Both the position numbers and the translations under genes were made by a program. From NCBI GenBank assembly GCA_944390495.1, contig CALXQE010000041.1, positions 1-61,778 of the forward strand: a stretch of DNA of 61,778 nucleotides, in the 5' to 3' direction. The stretch's first letter is position 1, and each line of letters opens with the position of its first letter. Positions 7,211 to 16,185 of the stretch are shown here, piece by piece. This DNA is from an uncultured Clostridia bacterium (lineage in GTDB: Bacteria > Bacillota > Clostridia > UBA1381). Under the pieces are notes generated by a model. That model was not told the origin of the DNA, ran no database searches, and worked only from the letters and a program-made list of their open reading frames with translations.

Positions 7211-8437
7211 ATGAATTATACACAAGCACTTAATTTTATACATTCAATACCAAAATTCAGGCGACCTTTAGGTAATGAAAATCTTGAAAAACTACTGACA
7301 CACCTTGGAGAGCCTCAGAAAAATTTAAAATTTATACATATTGCAGGAACTAACGGAAAAGGTTCAACAGCGGCAATGACTGCTAAGATACTGCAAAAAA
7401 GCGGATATAAAACAGGACTTTTTACTTCACCTTTTATTGAAGTTTTTAATGAAAGAATCCGCATAAATGATGAATATATAAGTGACGAAAATTTAGCTGT
7501 CTATACCCAGCGTGTAAAGACTGTCATGGAAAAATATAATGCACCTGTTTCTGAATTTGCGTTTATAACAGCATTAGCATTTTTATATTTTTATGAAAAA
7601 AAATGCGATATAGTTGTACTTGAAGTAGGAATGGGCGGACGTCTTGACGCTACTAATATAATTGAAAATTCTTTAATAAGCGTTATATGTAAAATAAGTC
7701 TTGACCACACTCAATATTTAGGTAATACAATAGAAGAAATTGCATCTGAAAAATGCGGCATAATACGTAAAAACGGAACAGTTATAGCATATCCAAATAT
7801 TGTAACTGACAAAATAATAACAGAATACACAAAAGGTCTTAATGCCGATTTAATCATTGCCGATAAAGCAATAAAAACTGACAAAGGCTTTATTTATAAA
7901 GGAAAAGAATATCCTCTTTCTTTAAGCGGCTCCTACCAAGCACAAAACGGTGCTGTTGTAATTGAAATAGTTGATGTTCTTCGAAAAAAAGGCTTTGATA
8001 TTCCCGAAAATTCGGCGAGTGAAGGACTTAAAACAGTACAATGGGCAGCACGTTTTGAGTTTATTGACGACAACATTGTCATTGACGGTGGACACAATAT
8101 TGACGGAATTTCGGCACTTAAAACCTCCCTTGAGGAACTTGACAAAGATATTATACTTGTTATGGCAATGATGGAGGATAAAGACTATGAAGACTGTATA
8201 AGAAAAATTGTGCCAATAGCAAAGGCAGTCGTAGCCACACAGCTTGAAATACCACGTTGTCTTGATGCAAATGCAATCTATAATATAGTAGATAGTATGA
8301 ATATACCTTGTTTTGTAAATACTAATCCAAATGAAGCAGTATATAAAGCACTTAATTTAGCACAGGACGGAATAGTGTGTGTATGCGGTTCTTTGTACCT
8401 TGCAGGAGAAATACGAAAAAATTTCAAGAAACAATAA
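7211..8437 (+). CDS. folC: folylpolyglutamate synthase / dihydrofolate synthase FolC
   Basis: 408 residues, normal family length. It adds glutamate to dihydropteroate and/or folates, using ATP. The Mur-ligase-type P loop (IAGTNGKGSTAAM) lies near residue 44, followed by the omega loop (FTSPFIEVFNERI), the VLEVGMGGRLDATN motif, the metal-binding ISLDHTQYLG segment, and the C-terminal domain with DGGHN. GGAGAAAAAGAA precedes the ATG. It has its own promoter and no obvious terminator before rpmE. Confidence 0.93.
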   Translation: MNYTQALNFIHSIPKFRRPLGNENLEKLLTHLGEPQKNLKFIHIAGTNGKGSTAAMTAKILQKSGYKTGLFTSPFIEVFNERIRINDEYISDENLAVYTQRVKTVMEKYNAPVSEFAFITALAFLYFYEKKCDIVVLEVGMGGRLDATNIIENSLISVICKISLDHTQYLGNTIEEIASEKCGIIRKNGTVIAYPNIVTDKIITEYTKGLNADLIIADKAIKTDKGFIYKGKEYPLSLSGSYQAQNGAVVIEIVDVLRKKGFDIPENSASEGLKTVQWAARFEFIDDNIVIDGGHNIDGISALKTSLEELDKDIILVMAMMEDKDYEDCIRKIVPIAKAVVATQLEIPRCLDANAIYNIVDSMNIPCFVNTNPNEAVYKALNLAQDGIVCVCGSLYLAGEIRKNFKKQ

Positions 8438-8445
8438 AAAAATAC

Positions 8446-8474
8446 TTGCAATATACATTTATATATGTTATACT
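8446..8474 (+). promoter_or_regulatory. promoter of rpmE
   Basis: TTGCAA (8446-8451), 17-bp spacer, TATACT (8469-8474), immediately downstream of folC. Confidence 0.6.
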
Positions 8475-8524
8475 ACACAGTGGTATTTTTTGTACTACTA
8501 TTTGAAGAAAGGAGGCCATTAATA

Positions 8525-8737
8525 ATGAAAGAAGGAATCCATCCCGATTACAAGCAGACTACAATTACATGTGCTTGCGGAGAGGTAATCGAAACAGGTT
8601 CAACAAAGGAAAATATCCAGGTTGAAATTTGTTCAAAGTGTCACCCATTCTTCACAGGTAAGCAGAAGCTTGTAGATACAGGCGGTAGAGTTGAAAAGTT
8701 CAACAGACGTTTCAACAGAACAACAAAGCAGAACTAA
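8525..8737 (+). CDS. rpmE: 50S ribosomal protein L31, zinc-binding type
   Basis: 70-residue L31 of the zinc-containing (C+) form: the four cysteines appear as CAC near residue 14 and CSKC near residue 34, followed by the conserved [20 protein letters not shown] stretch. The start at 8525 (MKEGIHPDY) is fixed by AGGAGG ten bases upstream; the longer open frame back to 8465 runs through the promoter. In bacteria that carry both L31 types this form is used when zinc is ample; no zinc-free copy is in the window. Confidence 0.95.
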   Translation: MKEGIHPDYKQTTITCACGEVIETGSTKENIQVEICSKCHPFFTGKQKLVDTGGRVEKFNRRFNRTTKQN

Positions 8738-8739
8738 TA

Positions 8740-8849
8740 ATCTGCAATATTTTAATTTTTAAGTTTATAAGTTGAACCCGTAGCTTGGAAATCCGAATCA
8801 CCAACGGAATCTCAGCACAGGGCGATGATTTATCATAGGAGGTGAAATC
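8740..8849 (+). promoter_or_regulatory. candidate structured rpsO (S15) leader
   Basis: The 110 bases before rpsO can form several short helices: CCC with GGG, TTGG with CCAA, TCCG with CGGA, and ATGAT with ATCAT just before the AGGAGG site. S15 is known to repress its own mRNA through leader structures in several bacteria. The pairing is read by eye; that this is an S15 site is an inference. Confidence 0.4.
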
Positions 8850-9116
8850 ATGACAAAGGAACGTAAAGAAGAAATCATAAAGACATTCGCTACTCATGAA
8901 GGAGATACAGGTTCTCCGGAAGTACAAATCGCACTTCTTACAGAGAGAATCAATCACCTTAACAACGACCATCTTAATGTTCACAAGAAGGATCACCACT
9001 CAAGAAGAGGTCTTCTTATGATGGTTGGTAAGAGAAGAGGTCTTATGAATTACCTAAAGGAGCAGGATATCGAAAGATACCGTACTCTAATCGCTAAGCT
9101 TGGTCTTAGAAAGTAA
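8850..9116 (+). CDS. rpsO: 30S ribosomal protein S15
   Basis: 88 residues, the standard S15 length. The signature is clear: [20 protein letters not shown], then [20 protein letters not shown] and a C-terminal LGLRK. It binds the central domain of 16S rRNA and is an early assembly protein. AGGAGGTG lies just upstream of the ATG. The gene is followed by a hairpin and then pnp, the common rpsO-pnp order in bacteria. Confidence 0.97.
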   Translation: MTKERKEEIIKTFATHEGDTGSPEVQIALLTERINHLNNDHLNVHKKDHHSRRGLLMMVGKRRGLMNYLKEQDIERYRTLIAKLGLRK

Positions 9117-9128
9117 TTTGATTTTTGC

Positions 9129-9155
9129 AGGCAAACGGATTATATCCGTTTGCCT
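9129..9155 (+). terminator. hairpin after rpsO
   Basis: AGGCAAACGGA (9129-9139) and TCCGTTTGCCT (9145-9155) form an 11-bp stem. The following T run is weak, so it may be a partial terminator or an RNA-stabilising hairpin. Confidence 0.55.
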
Positions 9156-9198
9156 TAAATTGTATATAAAAGCATTTTGAGAAACGGCATTAGCATAT

Positions 9199-9234
9199 AA
9201 ACAGAGGGATAAAATATATTTTATCTTTGTGTTT
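9199..9234 (+). promoter_or_regulatory. long hairpin in the pnp leader
   Basis: AAACAGAGGGATAAAAT pairs across a two-base turn with ATTTTATCTTTGTGTTT with few mismatches. In Escherichia coli a leader stem-loop cut by RNase III allows PNPase to control its own mRNA; a similar role here is inferred from position only. Confidence 0.4.
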
Positions 9235-9283
9235 ATCTGTTAATGACCGTATCTAAAATAAATAAATTAAAAGGAGAAAAAGT

Positions 9284-11365
9284 ATGTTTAGAACATTTGA
9301 AACAACACTTGCAGGCAGACCTCTTGTTATTGAAACAGGAAAAATGGCACAGCTTACAAACGGTCATTGTCTTGTACGTTACGGTGATACAGTTGTAATG
9401 GTAAACGTAACAGCATCAAGAACACCGAGAGAAGGAGTTGACTTCTTCCCTCTAAGCGTTGATTATGAAGAAAAACTTTATTCAGTAGGTAAAATTCCGG
9501 GCGGATACATTAAGCGTGAGGGTAAACCGTCAGAAAAGGCTATTTTGACAAGCCGTGTTATCGACAGACCTATAAGACCGCTTTTCCCATCAGATTTAAG
9601 AAACGACGTATCAGTTGTTGCAACAGTTTTGTCTGTTGAGCAGGACAACCCACCGGAAGTTGCCGCAATGATTGGTACATCAATCGCTATTTCAATATCA
9701 GACATTCCTTGGAACGGACCTATCGGCGGTGTATGGCTTGGTCTTGTAGACGGTAAGTATGTTATAAACCCAACAGTTGAAGAAAGAGAAAAGAGCGATA
9801 TGCTTGTAACTGTTGCAGGTACAAAGCAGAAAGTTGTTATGATTGAAGCAGGTGCAAACGAAGTTGAAGAAAGCGTAATGCTTGAGGGTATCAAGTTCGC
9901 ACACAAGACAATCATTGAGCTATGTGATTTTATAAGCTCAATTCAGGCTGAAATCGGTAAAGAAAAATTCACATACGAGTCACACGACGTTGACCACGAC
10001 CTTTATGACGCTATAAAGGATATAGCATTTGAAAAACTTCAGTATGCACTTGATACAGATGATAAGAATGTACGTGATGAAAGAATCGGTGAAATTACAG
10101 ACGAAATCATCCCTGCACTTGAAGAACAGTTCCCTGACATAAACGAGCAGATAGGCGAAATTCTTTACAAAATGCAAAAAGAAATAGTTCGTGCATGGCT
10201 TGTAGAGGGCAGACGTGTAGACGGCAGAGGACTTGACGAAATAAGACCTTTAGCATCAGAAGTTGACATACTTCCGAGAACACACGGCAGCGGTATGTTT
10301 ACAAGAGGACAAACACAGGTACTTTCTGTTGCTACTCTTGCACCCCTTTCAGAAATTCAAAAACTTGACGGTATTGACCTTGAAGAAACAAAGAGATATA
10401 TCCATCACTATAACTTCCCATCATATTCAGTAGGTGAAACAAGACCTTCAAGAGGTCCGGGAAGGCGTGAAATAGGACACGGTGCATTGGCAGAGCGTTC
10501 ACTTGTACCTGTACTTCCGTCAGAAGACGAGTTCCCTTATGCAATCAGAGTAGTATCTGAGGTACTTTCTTCAAACGGATCAACTTCACAGGGTAGTGTG
10601 TGCGGTTCAACACTTGCACTTATGGCAGCAGGCGTTCCTATCAAAGCTCCTGTTGCAGGTATTTCATGCGGTCTTATTACAACAGATGACGGTTTTACTA
10701 CAATGGTAGATATTCAAGGACTTGAAGACTTCTACGGCGAAATGGACTTTAAGGTAGCAGGTACAAAGAAAGGTATTACTTCAATTCAGGTTGATATTAA
10801 AAATGACGGACTTCCTTATGAAGTTATTGAAGAAGCCCTTGCTAAAACAAGAAAAGCAAGATGTTATATAATTGACGAGATTCTTTTAAAGGCTATACCT
10901 GAGCCGAGAAAAGAGCTTTCACAGTACGCTCCGAAAGTTGAAACAATGAAGATTGACGTCGACAAGATTCGTGAAGTAATCGGACAGGGCGGTAAAGTAA
11001 TTCAAAAAATAGTTGCTGAAACAGGTGCTAAGATAGACATAGAAGAAGACGGTACAATTCATATCTTTGCCCTTGACCAAGAGAGCGGCAAAGCTGCAAA
11101 GGACGCCATTGAAGCAATCGTTAAAGAACCTGAAGTGGGTGAAATTTATAACGGTCTTGTAAAAACAATTCAGCCATTCGGTGCATTCGTTGAGATACTT
11201 CCAGGTAAAGACGGTCTTTGCCATATTTCAAAGCTTGCAGACCATAGAGTTGAAAAAGTTGAAGACGTTGTAAAAGAAGGCGATTGGCTAAAAGTCAAGG
11301 TTATGGAAATTGACAAAAAAACAGGTAAAATTTCACTTTCACATAAAGACGCAATAGAAGAATAA
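9284..11365 (+). CDS. pnp: polyribonucleotide nucleotidyltransferase (PNPase)
   Basis: 693 residues, full family length. It degrades RNA 3' to 5' with phosphate, releasing nucleoside diphosphates, as a trimer in the cytoplasm. Order of domains: first RNase PH-like domain, helical linker, second RNase PH-like domain with the catalytic region (THGSGMFTRGQTQVL near 325, and the FKVAGTKKGITSIQVDIK region near 490), KH domain near 553-612 (VIGQGGKVIQKI), S1 domain near 621-690 (GAFVEILPGKDGLCHIS). AAGGAG precedes the ATG. Confidence 0.97.
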   Translation: MFRTFETTLAGRPLVIETGKMAQLTNGHCLVRYGDTVVMVNVTASRTPREGVDFFPLSVDYEEKLYSVGKIPGGYIKREGKPSEKAILTSRVIDRPIRPLFPSDLRNDVSVVATVLSVEQDNPPEVAAMIGTSIAISISDIPWNGPIGGVWLGLVDGKYVINPTVEEREKSDMLVTVAGTKQKVVMIEAGANEVEESVMLEGIKFAHKTIIELCDFISSIQAEIGKEKFTYESHDVDHDLYDAIKDIAFEKLQYALDTDDKNVRDERIGEITDEIIPALEEQFPDINEQIGEILYKMQKEIVRAWLVEGRRVDGRGLDEIRPLASEVDILPRTHGSGMFTRGQTQVLSVATLAPLSEIQKLDGIDLEETKRYIHHYNFPSYSVGETRPSRGPGRREIGHGALAERSLVPVLPSEDEFPYAIRVVSEVLSSNGSTSQGSVCGSTLALMAAGVPIKAPVAGISCGLITTDDGFTTMVDIQGLEDFYGEMDFKVAGTKKGITSIQVDIKNDGLPYEVIEEALAKTRKARCYIIDEILLKAIPEPRKELSQYAPKVETMKIDVDKIREVIGQGGKVIQKIVAETGAKIDIEEDGTIHIFALDQESGKAAKDAIEAIVKEPEVGEIYNGLVKTIQPFGAFVEILPGKDGLCHISKLADHRVEKVEDVVKEGDWLKVKVMEIDKKTGKISLSHKDAIEE

Positions 11366-11369
11366 TTTA

Positions 11370-11402
11370 AAAACTGACAGCTTAACTGCTGTCAGTTTTT
11401 TA
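11370..11402 (+). terminator. terminator of pnp
   Basis: CTGACAGC (11374-11381) pairs with GCTGTCAG (11388-11395), extended by A and T flanks and a T run. Confidence 0.85.
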
Positions 11403-11447
11403 TTTGTTTTACTTTAGTACTTTTTCTTTTTTAGCCCTCAATATATA

Positions 11448-11476
11448 TTGCAAAATATAGGTTTTTATGGTATTAT
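11448..11476 (+). promoter_or_regulatory. promoter of the purine operon
   Basis: TTGCAA (11448-11453), 17-bp spacer, TATTAT (11471-11476). The leader to purE is short (about 40 bases), too short for a purine riboswitch; no such aptamer is seen. Confidence 0.55.
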
Positions 11477-11524
11477 TAATATGTATTACTATAAGTAAAT
11501 TTTCTGAAAGGACAGGTGATAAAT

Positions 11525-12022
11525 ATGGCACCAAAAGTAGCATTAATAATGGGAAGTGACTCAGACTTTGAAAAATTAAAGGGCTGTGTAACAAAGCTTA
11601 AAGAATTTAATATTGAGGTAGATGTAAATGTAATATCTGCACACAGAACACCGGATAAGGCAGCTGAATTTTCAAAAAATGCTGAAAGTAACGGCATAGA
11701 AGTTATTATCTGTGCAGCAGGTATGGCAGCACACTTAGGCGGAGTTATTGCAGCACATACTACCGTTCCCGTAATCGGTATTCCTATAAAATCAACCCTT
11801 GACGGAATGGACGCACTTTTGGCAACCGTACAAATGCCACCGGGCATACCTGTTGCAACAGTAGGTATAGATAACGGAACAAACGCCGCTATTTTAGCAG
11901 CACAAATGCTTTCAATTAAATACGACTATTTAAAGGACGCGTTAAAAGACGCCAAGGTAAAAATGGTTGAGGGTGTAGAGAAAAAGAACGAAAAAGTAAA
12001 GCAAATGGCACAGCAGCTGTAA
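11525..12022 (+). CDS. purE: N5-carboxyaminoimidazole ribonucleotide mutase PurE
   Basis: 165 residues. It moves the carboxylate of N5-CAIR to give CAIR in purine synthesis. Class I-like motifs: MGSDSDFEKLK, SAHRTP with the catalytic His, and AAGMAAHLGG. A loop near residue 120 (VGIDNGTN) is shorter than in typical class I enzymes. The ATG at 11525 follows AGGTG by six bases; a GTG at 11516 is the alternative. First gene of a seven- or eight-gene operon. No purK is seen in the window, although a class I PurE needs its product. Confidence 0.93.
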   Translation: MAPKVALIMGSDSDFEKLKGCVTKLKEFNIEVDVNVISAHRTPDKAAEFSKNAESNGIEVIICAAGMAAHLGGVIAAHTTVPVIGIPIKSTLDGMDALLATVQMPPGIPVATVGIDNGTNAAILAAQMLSIKYDYLKDALKDAKVKMVEGVEKKNEKVKQMAQQL

Positions 12023-12052
12023 AAGAATTTAAGATAAAAGGAGATAAATACT

Positions 12053-13114
12053 ATGGCAGAAAATGCGTACAAACAGGCAGGAGTAGACGTTGAAGCAGGC
12101 TACGAATCCGTAAACCTAATTAAAGAGGACGTTAAGAAAACAGCAATCCATGGAGTACTCGGTTCAATCGGCGGTTTCGGAGGACTTTTTGAAGTACCGA
12201 AGGGCTATGAAAACCCCGTACTTGTATCAGGTACAGACGGTGTCGGTACAAAAATAAAAATAGCATTTCTTCTTGACAAGCACGATACAATCGGTCAGGA
12301 CTGCGTTGCTATGTGTGTAAATGATATTGCATGTTCAGGTGCAAAACCTTTATTTTTCCTTGACTATATTGCAATAGGCAAAAATATTCCAACAAAGGTT
12401 GCAAGTATTGTAAAAGGCGTTGCAGACGGCTGTGTAAAAGCGGGCTGTGCTTTAGTCGGCGGCGAAACAGCAGAACATCCGGGACTTATGCCTGAAGACG
12501 AATACGACGTTGCAGGTTTTAGTGTGGGTGTTGTTGAAAAAAGTCAAATAACCGACGGTACAAAGGCAAAAGCAGGCGATGTGCTTATAGGTATTGCCTC
12601 AAGCGGCGTTCATTCAAACGGCTATTCACTTGTAAGAAAAGTATTTGGTATAGACGGCGAAAATGCTAAGAATGTACTTGAAACATATTCAGAGGAACTT
12701 GGCAAAACAATCGGAGAAGAACTTCTTACTCCGACAAGAATTTACGTTAAGCCTCTTTTAAAGCTTATTGACGAAGTAGGTATAAACACTGTATCACACA
12801 TTACAGGCGGCGGATTTATCGAAAACGTACCGAGAATGTTACCTGACGGATTAAAGGCAGTTATCAAAAAGGGTACATGGGAAATACTCCCTGTATTTAA
12901 CTTAATGCAGAAAATGGCAGATATTCCTGAAAGAGATATGTACAATACATTCAATATGGGTCTTGGTATGATTGTTGCAGTAGACAGTGACAAAGCTGAT
13001 AAAGCAGTTAAGTGTCTTGAAGAGGCAGGAGAAAAAGCTTATATTATAGGTAATCTTGAGGACGGCGAAAAGAGCGTTGAAATTGTCTGCGAAAACGGTG
13101 AGGTAATCAAATAA
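12053..13114 (+). CDS. purM: phosphoribosylformylglycinamidine cyclo-ligase PurM (AIR synthetase)
   Basis: 353 residues. ATP-dependent ring closure of FGAM to AIR. Visible signatures: [15 protein letters not shown] at the N-terminus, [14 protein letters not shown], the metal/nucleotide motif [20 protein letters not shown] near 85, GGETAEHPG near 140, and [16 protein letters not shown] near 246. AGGAGATAAATACT precedes the ATG. Its TAA overlaps the ATG of purN (TAATG), so the two are translationally coupled. Confidence 0.96.
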   Translation: MAENAYKQAGVDVEAGYESVNLIKEDVKKTAIHGVLGSIGGFGGLFEVPKGYENPVLVSGTDGVGTKIKIAFLLDKHDTIGQDCVAMCVNDIACSGAKPLFFLDYIAIGKNIPTKVASIVKGVADGCVKAGCALVGGETAEHPGLMPEDEYDVAGFSVGVVEKSQITDGTKAKAGDVLIGIASSGVHSNGYSLVRKVFGIDGENAKNVLETYSEELGKTIGEELLTPTRIYVKPLLKLIDEVGINTVSHITGGGFIENVPRMLPDGLKAVIKKGTWEILPVFNLMQKMADIPERDMYNTFNMGLGMIVAVDSDKADKAVKCLEEAGEKAYIIGNLEDGEKSVEIVCENGEVIK

Positions 13115-13710
13115 TGAAAAGAATAGGTGTTTTAATTTCAGGCGGCGGCACTAATTTGCAGGCACTTATAGATAAACAAGGCACTGTCATCAAAAGCGGT
13201 AAGATTGTATGTGTTTGCTCAAACAGTGCGTCTGCATACGGTCTTGAACGTGCCAAAAAAGCAGGTATTCCTACAAAGGTTATACGCAAAAACGCCGACT
13301 GCGGCGGTGATATTGAAGAATTCAGCCGTCAGATTTGTGCATATATGAAGGAAATGCAGGTTGATATTATTGTGCTTGCCGGATTTATGGCAATATTTAG
13401 CGGTGAACTGTTAAAGGAATATGCTAATAAAATTATAAACATTCACCCGTCACTTATCCCCTCTTTCTGCGGCAAAGGTATGTACGGACTTCATGTACAC
13501 GAAGCGGCACTAAGTTACGGCGTTAAAGTTACAGGTGCAACGGTACATCTTGTAAACGAAGTTGTAGACGGCGGCAAGATACTTATGCAAAAAGCAGTTG
13601 AAGTCCAGGATGGCGATACGCCGGAAATACTTCAAAGACGAGTTATGGAGCAGGCAGAATGGATAATACTTCCTGAGGCAGTTGAAATGGTGTGTAAAGG
13701 AGAAATATAA
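13114..13710 (+). CDS. purN: phosphoribosylglycinamide formyltransferase PurN
   Basis: 198 residues. It transfers a formyl group from 10-formyl-THF to GAR. GGGTNLQALID near the N-terminus binds the phosphate. The catalytic set lies in the NIHPSLIPSF region (Asn-His) and the conserved Asp in VVDGGKILMQKAV. The usual His-loop sequence is FCGKGMYGLHVHEAAL. Overlaps purM by one base and the next gene by one base (TAATG at both joints), a tight operon. Confidence 0.95.
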   Translation: MKRIGVLISGGGTNLQALIDKQGTVIKSGKIVCVCSNSASAYGLERAKKAGIPTKVIRKNADCGGDIEEFSRQICAYMKEMQVDIIVLAGFMAIFSGELLKEYANKIINIHPSLIPSFCGKGMYGLHVHEAALSYGVKVTGATVHLVNEVVDGGKILMQKAVEVQDGDTPEILQRRVMEQAEWIILPEAVEMVCKGEI

Positions 13711-14423
13711 TGAAAAAAATTGATATTTACGAAGAACTTAAGCAAAACGCATATCCCGGCAGAGGTATTGTAATAGGAAAAAGCGAGGACGGAAAAAGTG
13801 CAGTTACAGCTTACTTTATAATGGGTAGAAGTGAAAACAGCCGTAACCGTGTGTTTGTAGAGGACGGCGACGGTATTCGTACACAGGCTTTTGACCCGTC
13901 AAAACTTACAGACCCGCACCTAATTATTTATGCACCTGTAAGAGTTTTAGGAAATAAAACAATCGTTACAAACGGTGACCAGACAGATACAATATATGAC
14001 CTTATGAACCAACAGCTTACATTCGAGCAGTCACTTCGTACTCGTGAATTTGAAGATGATGCACCGAATTATACACCGAGAATTTCAGGTATAATAAAAA
14101 CAGATGACGGTAATTTTAACTACGCAATGTCTATATTAAAGAGTGCAAACGGCAATCCTGATTCATGCCAGAGATATACATTCTCATATAAAAATCCAAT
14201 AAATGGTGAAGGTCACTTTATCCACACATACATGGGTGACGGCAATCCACTTCCGTCATTTGAGGGTGAACCAAAACTTGTAGGTATACCTAATGAAATA
14301 GGCGAATTTACGACTAATTTGTGGAACTCACTTAATGAGGATAATAAGGTATCTTTGTTTGTAAGATTTATTGACCTTGAAACAGGAAAAACAGAAACAA
14401 AAATCATAAATAAAAATCAATAA
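13710..14423 (+). CDS. purO: IMP cyclohydrolase, PurO-like stand-alone enzyme
   Basis: 237-residue protein resembling the PF07826 IMP cyclohydrolase family, first known from archaeal PurO: YPGRGIVIGKSEDGKSAVTA at the N-terminus (an Ntn-like fold), then DPSLT/LIIYAPVR and YTPRISGII segments. It would close FAICAR to IMP. It sits in the purine operon two genes before a formyltransferase-only PurH. Together the two would replace the usual fused PurH. The assignment rests on motif memory and on this context. Confidence 0.8.
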   Translation: MKKIDIYEELKQNAYPGRGIVIGKSEDGKSAVTAYFIMGRSENSRNRVFVEDGDGIRTQAFDPSKLTDPHLIIYAPVRVLGNKTIVTNGDQTDTIYDLMNQQLTFEQSLRTREFEDDAPNYTPRISGIIKTDDGNFNYAMSILKSANGNPDSCQRYTFSYKNPINGEGHFIHTYMGDGNPLPSFEGEPKLVGIPNEIGEFTTNLWNSLNEDNKVSLFVRFIDLETGKTETKIINKNQ

Positions 14424-14444
14424 AGAAGAAAGGGGCGGTGTACA

Positions 14445-14951
14445 ATGAAAAAAATTATATTTACTGCTGCTGTAATGCTGATACTTACGTCTGCATTAAC
14501 TTCCTGCAGACTGCCCGATTTTGACTATAAAAAAATAACAGGATATGATACTGTTGGAATAATTGAAAGAAACTCTAATGATGAAGAGGATTTAATTTCC
14601 GAAACAGTTCTTACAAATGAGCTTCCTAATTTGACAGGTGAATATGCCTTTGCACAATGCGAAATAATCGGACGAAATAACGGCAAGACCTATGCCATAG
14701 TTGTATACGGCGGCTTTGACTTTGCAAACGGCGGAGTGGTAGAACAATCAGGCGGAGATATTATTGTTGAATATGATTATGCAAATCCATCGGAATATAA
14801 ATCAATAACAGGAGAGGAATTTAATCAAAATCCTAACGGATTTTTACCCGATGGTATGCTCGGTGCAAACGGCAGGACATATTCATACTACGTAAATGAC
14901 CTTACAAACGACCTTTATGAAGAAGCTCGTGAATATTTTGTAGGTGACTAA
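14445..14951 (+). CDS. putative lipoprotein inside the purine operon
   Basis: 168 residues with a lipoprotein signal peptide: MKK, a hydrophobic stretch, and the lipobox LTSC (Cys20). After cleavage the mature protein would be anchored outside the membrane. The rest is acidic and strand-rich with no known domain. GGGGCGG and then spacing before the ATG suggest a modest ribosome site. It is 21 bp after purO and 19 bp before the AICARFT gene, so it is co-transcribed. Why a surface lipoprotein belongs in a purine operon is unknown. Confidence 0.7.
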   Translation: MKKIIFTAAVMLILTSALTSCRLPDFDYKKITGYDTVGIIERNSNDEEDLISETVLTNELPNLTGEYAFAQCEIIGRNNGKTYAIVVYGGFDFANGGVVEQSGGDIIVEYDYANPSEYKSITGEEFNQNPNGFLPDGMLGANGRTYSYYVNDLTNDLYEEAREYFVGD

Positions 14952-14970
14952 TTTAGAAAGGACGATATAA

Positions 14971-16143
14971 ATGAACGAAATGCAATTAAAATACGGCTGT
15001 AACCCAAACCAAAAGCCGTCAAGGGTATTTATGGAAAACGGTAATTTACCGTTTGAGGTTTTATGCGGAAAGCCTGGATATATAAATCTTTTAGACGCAC
15101 TAAACGGCTGGCAGCTTGTAAAGGAACTGAAAAAAGCAACAGGTCTTCCTGCTGCAACATCTTTTAAACATGTTTCACCGGCAGGTGCAGCAGTTGGTCT
15201 GCCCCTTTCAGATACACTAAAAAAGATATATTTTACAGATGATGTGGAGCTTACTCCCCTTGCAAATGCTTATGCAAGAGCAAGAGGTGCAGACAGAATG
15301 TCATCTTTCGGTGACTTTATTGCCCTTTCAGATGAATGTGACAAGGCAACTGCACTTCTTATAAAAAAAGAAGTATCAGACGGAGTTATCGCACCGGGAT
15401 ATAGTGATGAAGCACTTGAAATACTTAAGGCTAAGAAAAAAGGTAATTACAATATTATAAAAATTGACGAAAACTATATTCCTGAAGAAATCGAAAGAAA
15501 GCAGGTGTTCGGTGTAACATTTGAACAGGGCAGAAATAACCTTGATATTAACGACGAACTTCTTTCAAACCTTGTAACAAATAACAATACACTATCAGAT
15601 GATGCAAAAAGAGATTTAAAGATTGCTCTTATCACTCTTAAATATACACAGTCTAATTCTGTTTGCTACGTTAAAGACGGACAAGCAATCGGTATAGGTG
15701 CAGGACAGCAGTCAAGAATACACTGTACACGTCTTGCAGGCAATAAGGCTGATATATGGTGGCTACGACAAGCACCGCAAGTACTTAGCTTGCAGTTTGT
15801 TGACGGTATAAAGAGAGCTGACAGAGATAACGCGATTGACGTATATATTTCTGATGAATATATGGACGTACTTGCAGACGGAGTATGGGAAAAGACATTT
15901 AAGGTAAAACCACCTGTATTCACAAAAGAAGAACAAAGAGCATGGCTTGATAAAAATACTGACGTTGCTTTAGGTTCTGATGCTTTCTTCCCATTTGGAG
16001 ATAACATTGAAAGGGCTAAAAAGAGCGGTGTAACAGTTATTGCTCAACCTGGCGGTTCAATCAGAGATGACAACGTAATCGAAACCTGTAATAAGTATAA
16101 CATGGCAATGGCATTTACAGGTATTAGATTATTCCATCATTAA
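14971..16143 (+). CDS. purH: AICAR transformylase, PurH lacking the cyclohydrolase domain
   Basis: 390 residues, all from the AICAR transformylase part of PurH. It formylates AICAR with 10-formyl-THF to FAICAR. The catalytic Lys-His pair is in FKHVSPAGAAVG near residue 65, followed by ARARGADRMSSFGDF, KYTQSNSVCYVKDGQAIGIGAGQQSR (in part) near 220-245 and the C-terminal DAFFPFGDNIERA and AQPGGSIRD motifs. The normal N-terminal IMP cyclohydrolase domain (about 200 residues) is absent; purO upstream would supply it. Annotated as purH only for this half. Confidence 0.92.
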   Translation: MNEMQLKYGCNPNQKPSRVFMENGNLPFEVLCGKPGYINLLDALNGWQLVKELKKATGLPAATSFKHVSPAGAAVGLPLSDTLKKIYFTDDVELTPLANAYARARGADRMSSFGDFIALSDECDKATALLIKKEVSDGVIAPGYSDEALEILKAKKKGNYNIIKIDENYIPEEIERKQVFGVTFEQGRNNLDINDELLSNLVTNNNTLSDDAKRDLKIALITLKYTQSNSVCYVKDGQAIGIGAGQQSRIHCTRLAGNKADIWWLRQAPQVLSLQFVDGIKRADRDNAIDVYISDEYMDVLADGVWEKTFKVKPPVFTKEEQRAWLDKNTDVALGSDAFFPFGDNIERAKKSGVTVIAQPGGSIRDDNVIETCNKYNMAMAFTGIRLFHH

Positions 16144-16185
16144 TACACGATTAACAAGCCATAATTTAAAAGGAGATATATTGGT

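Noticed and set aside
11403..11524. Purine riboswitch or PurR box before purE
   Set aside because: The leader is about 40 bases with no aptamer helices visible; no PurR box recognised.
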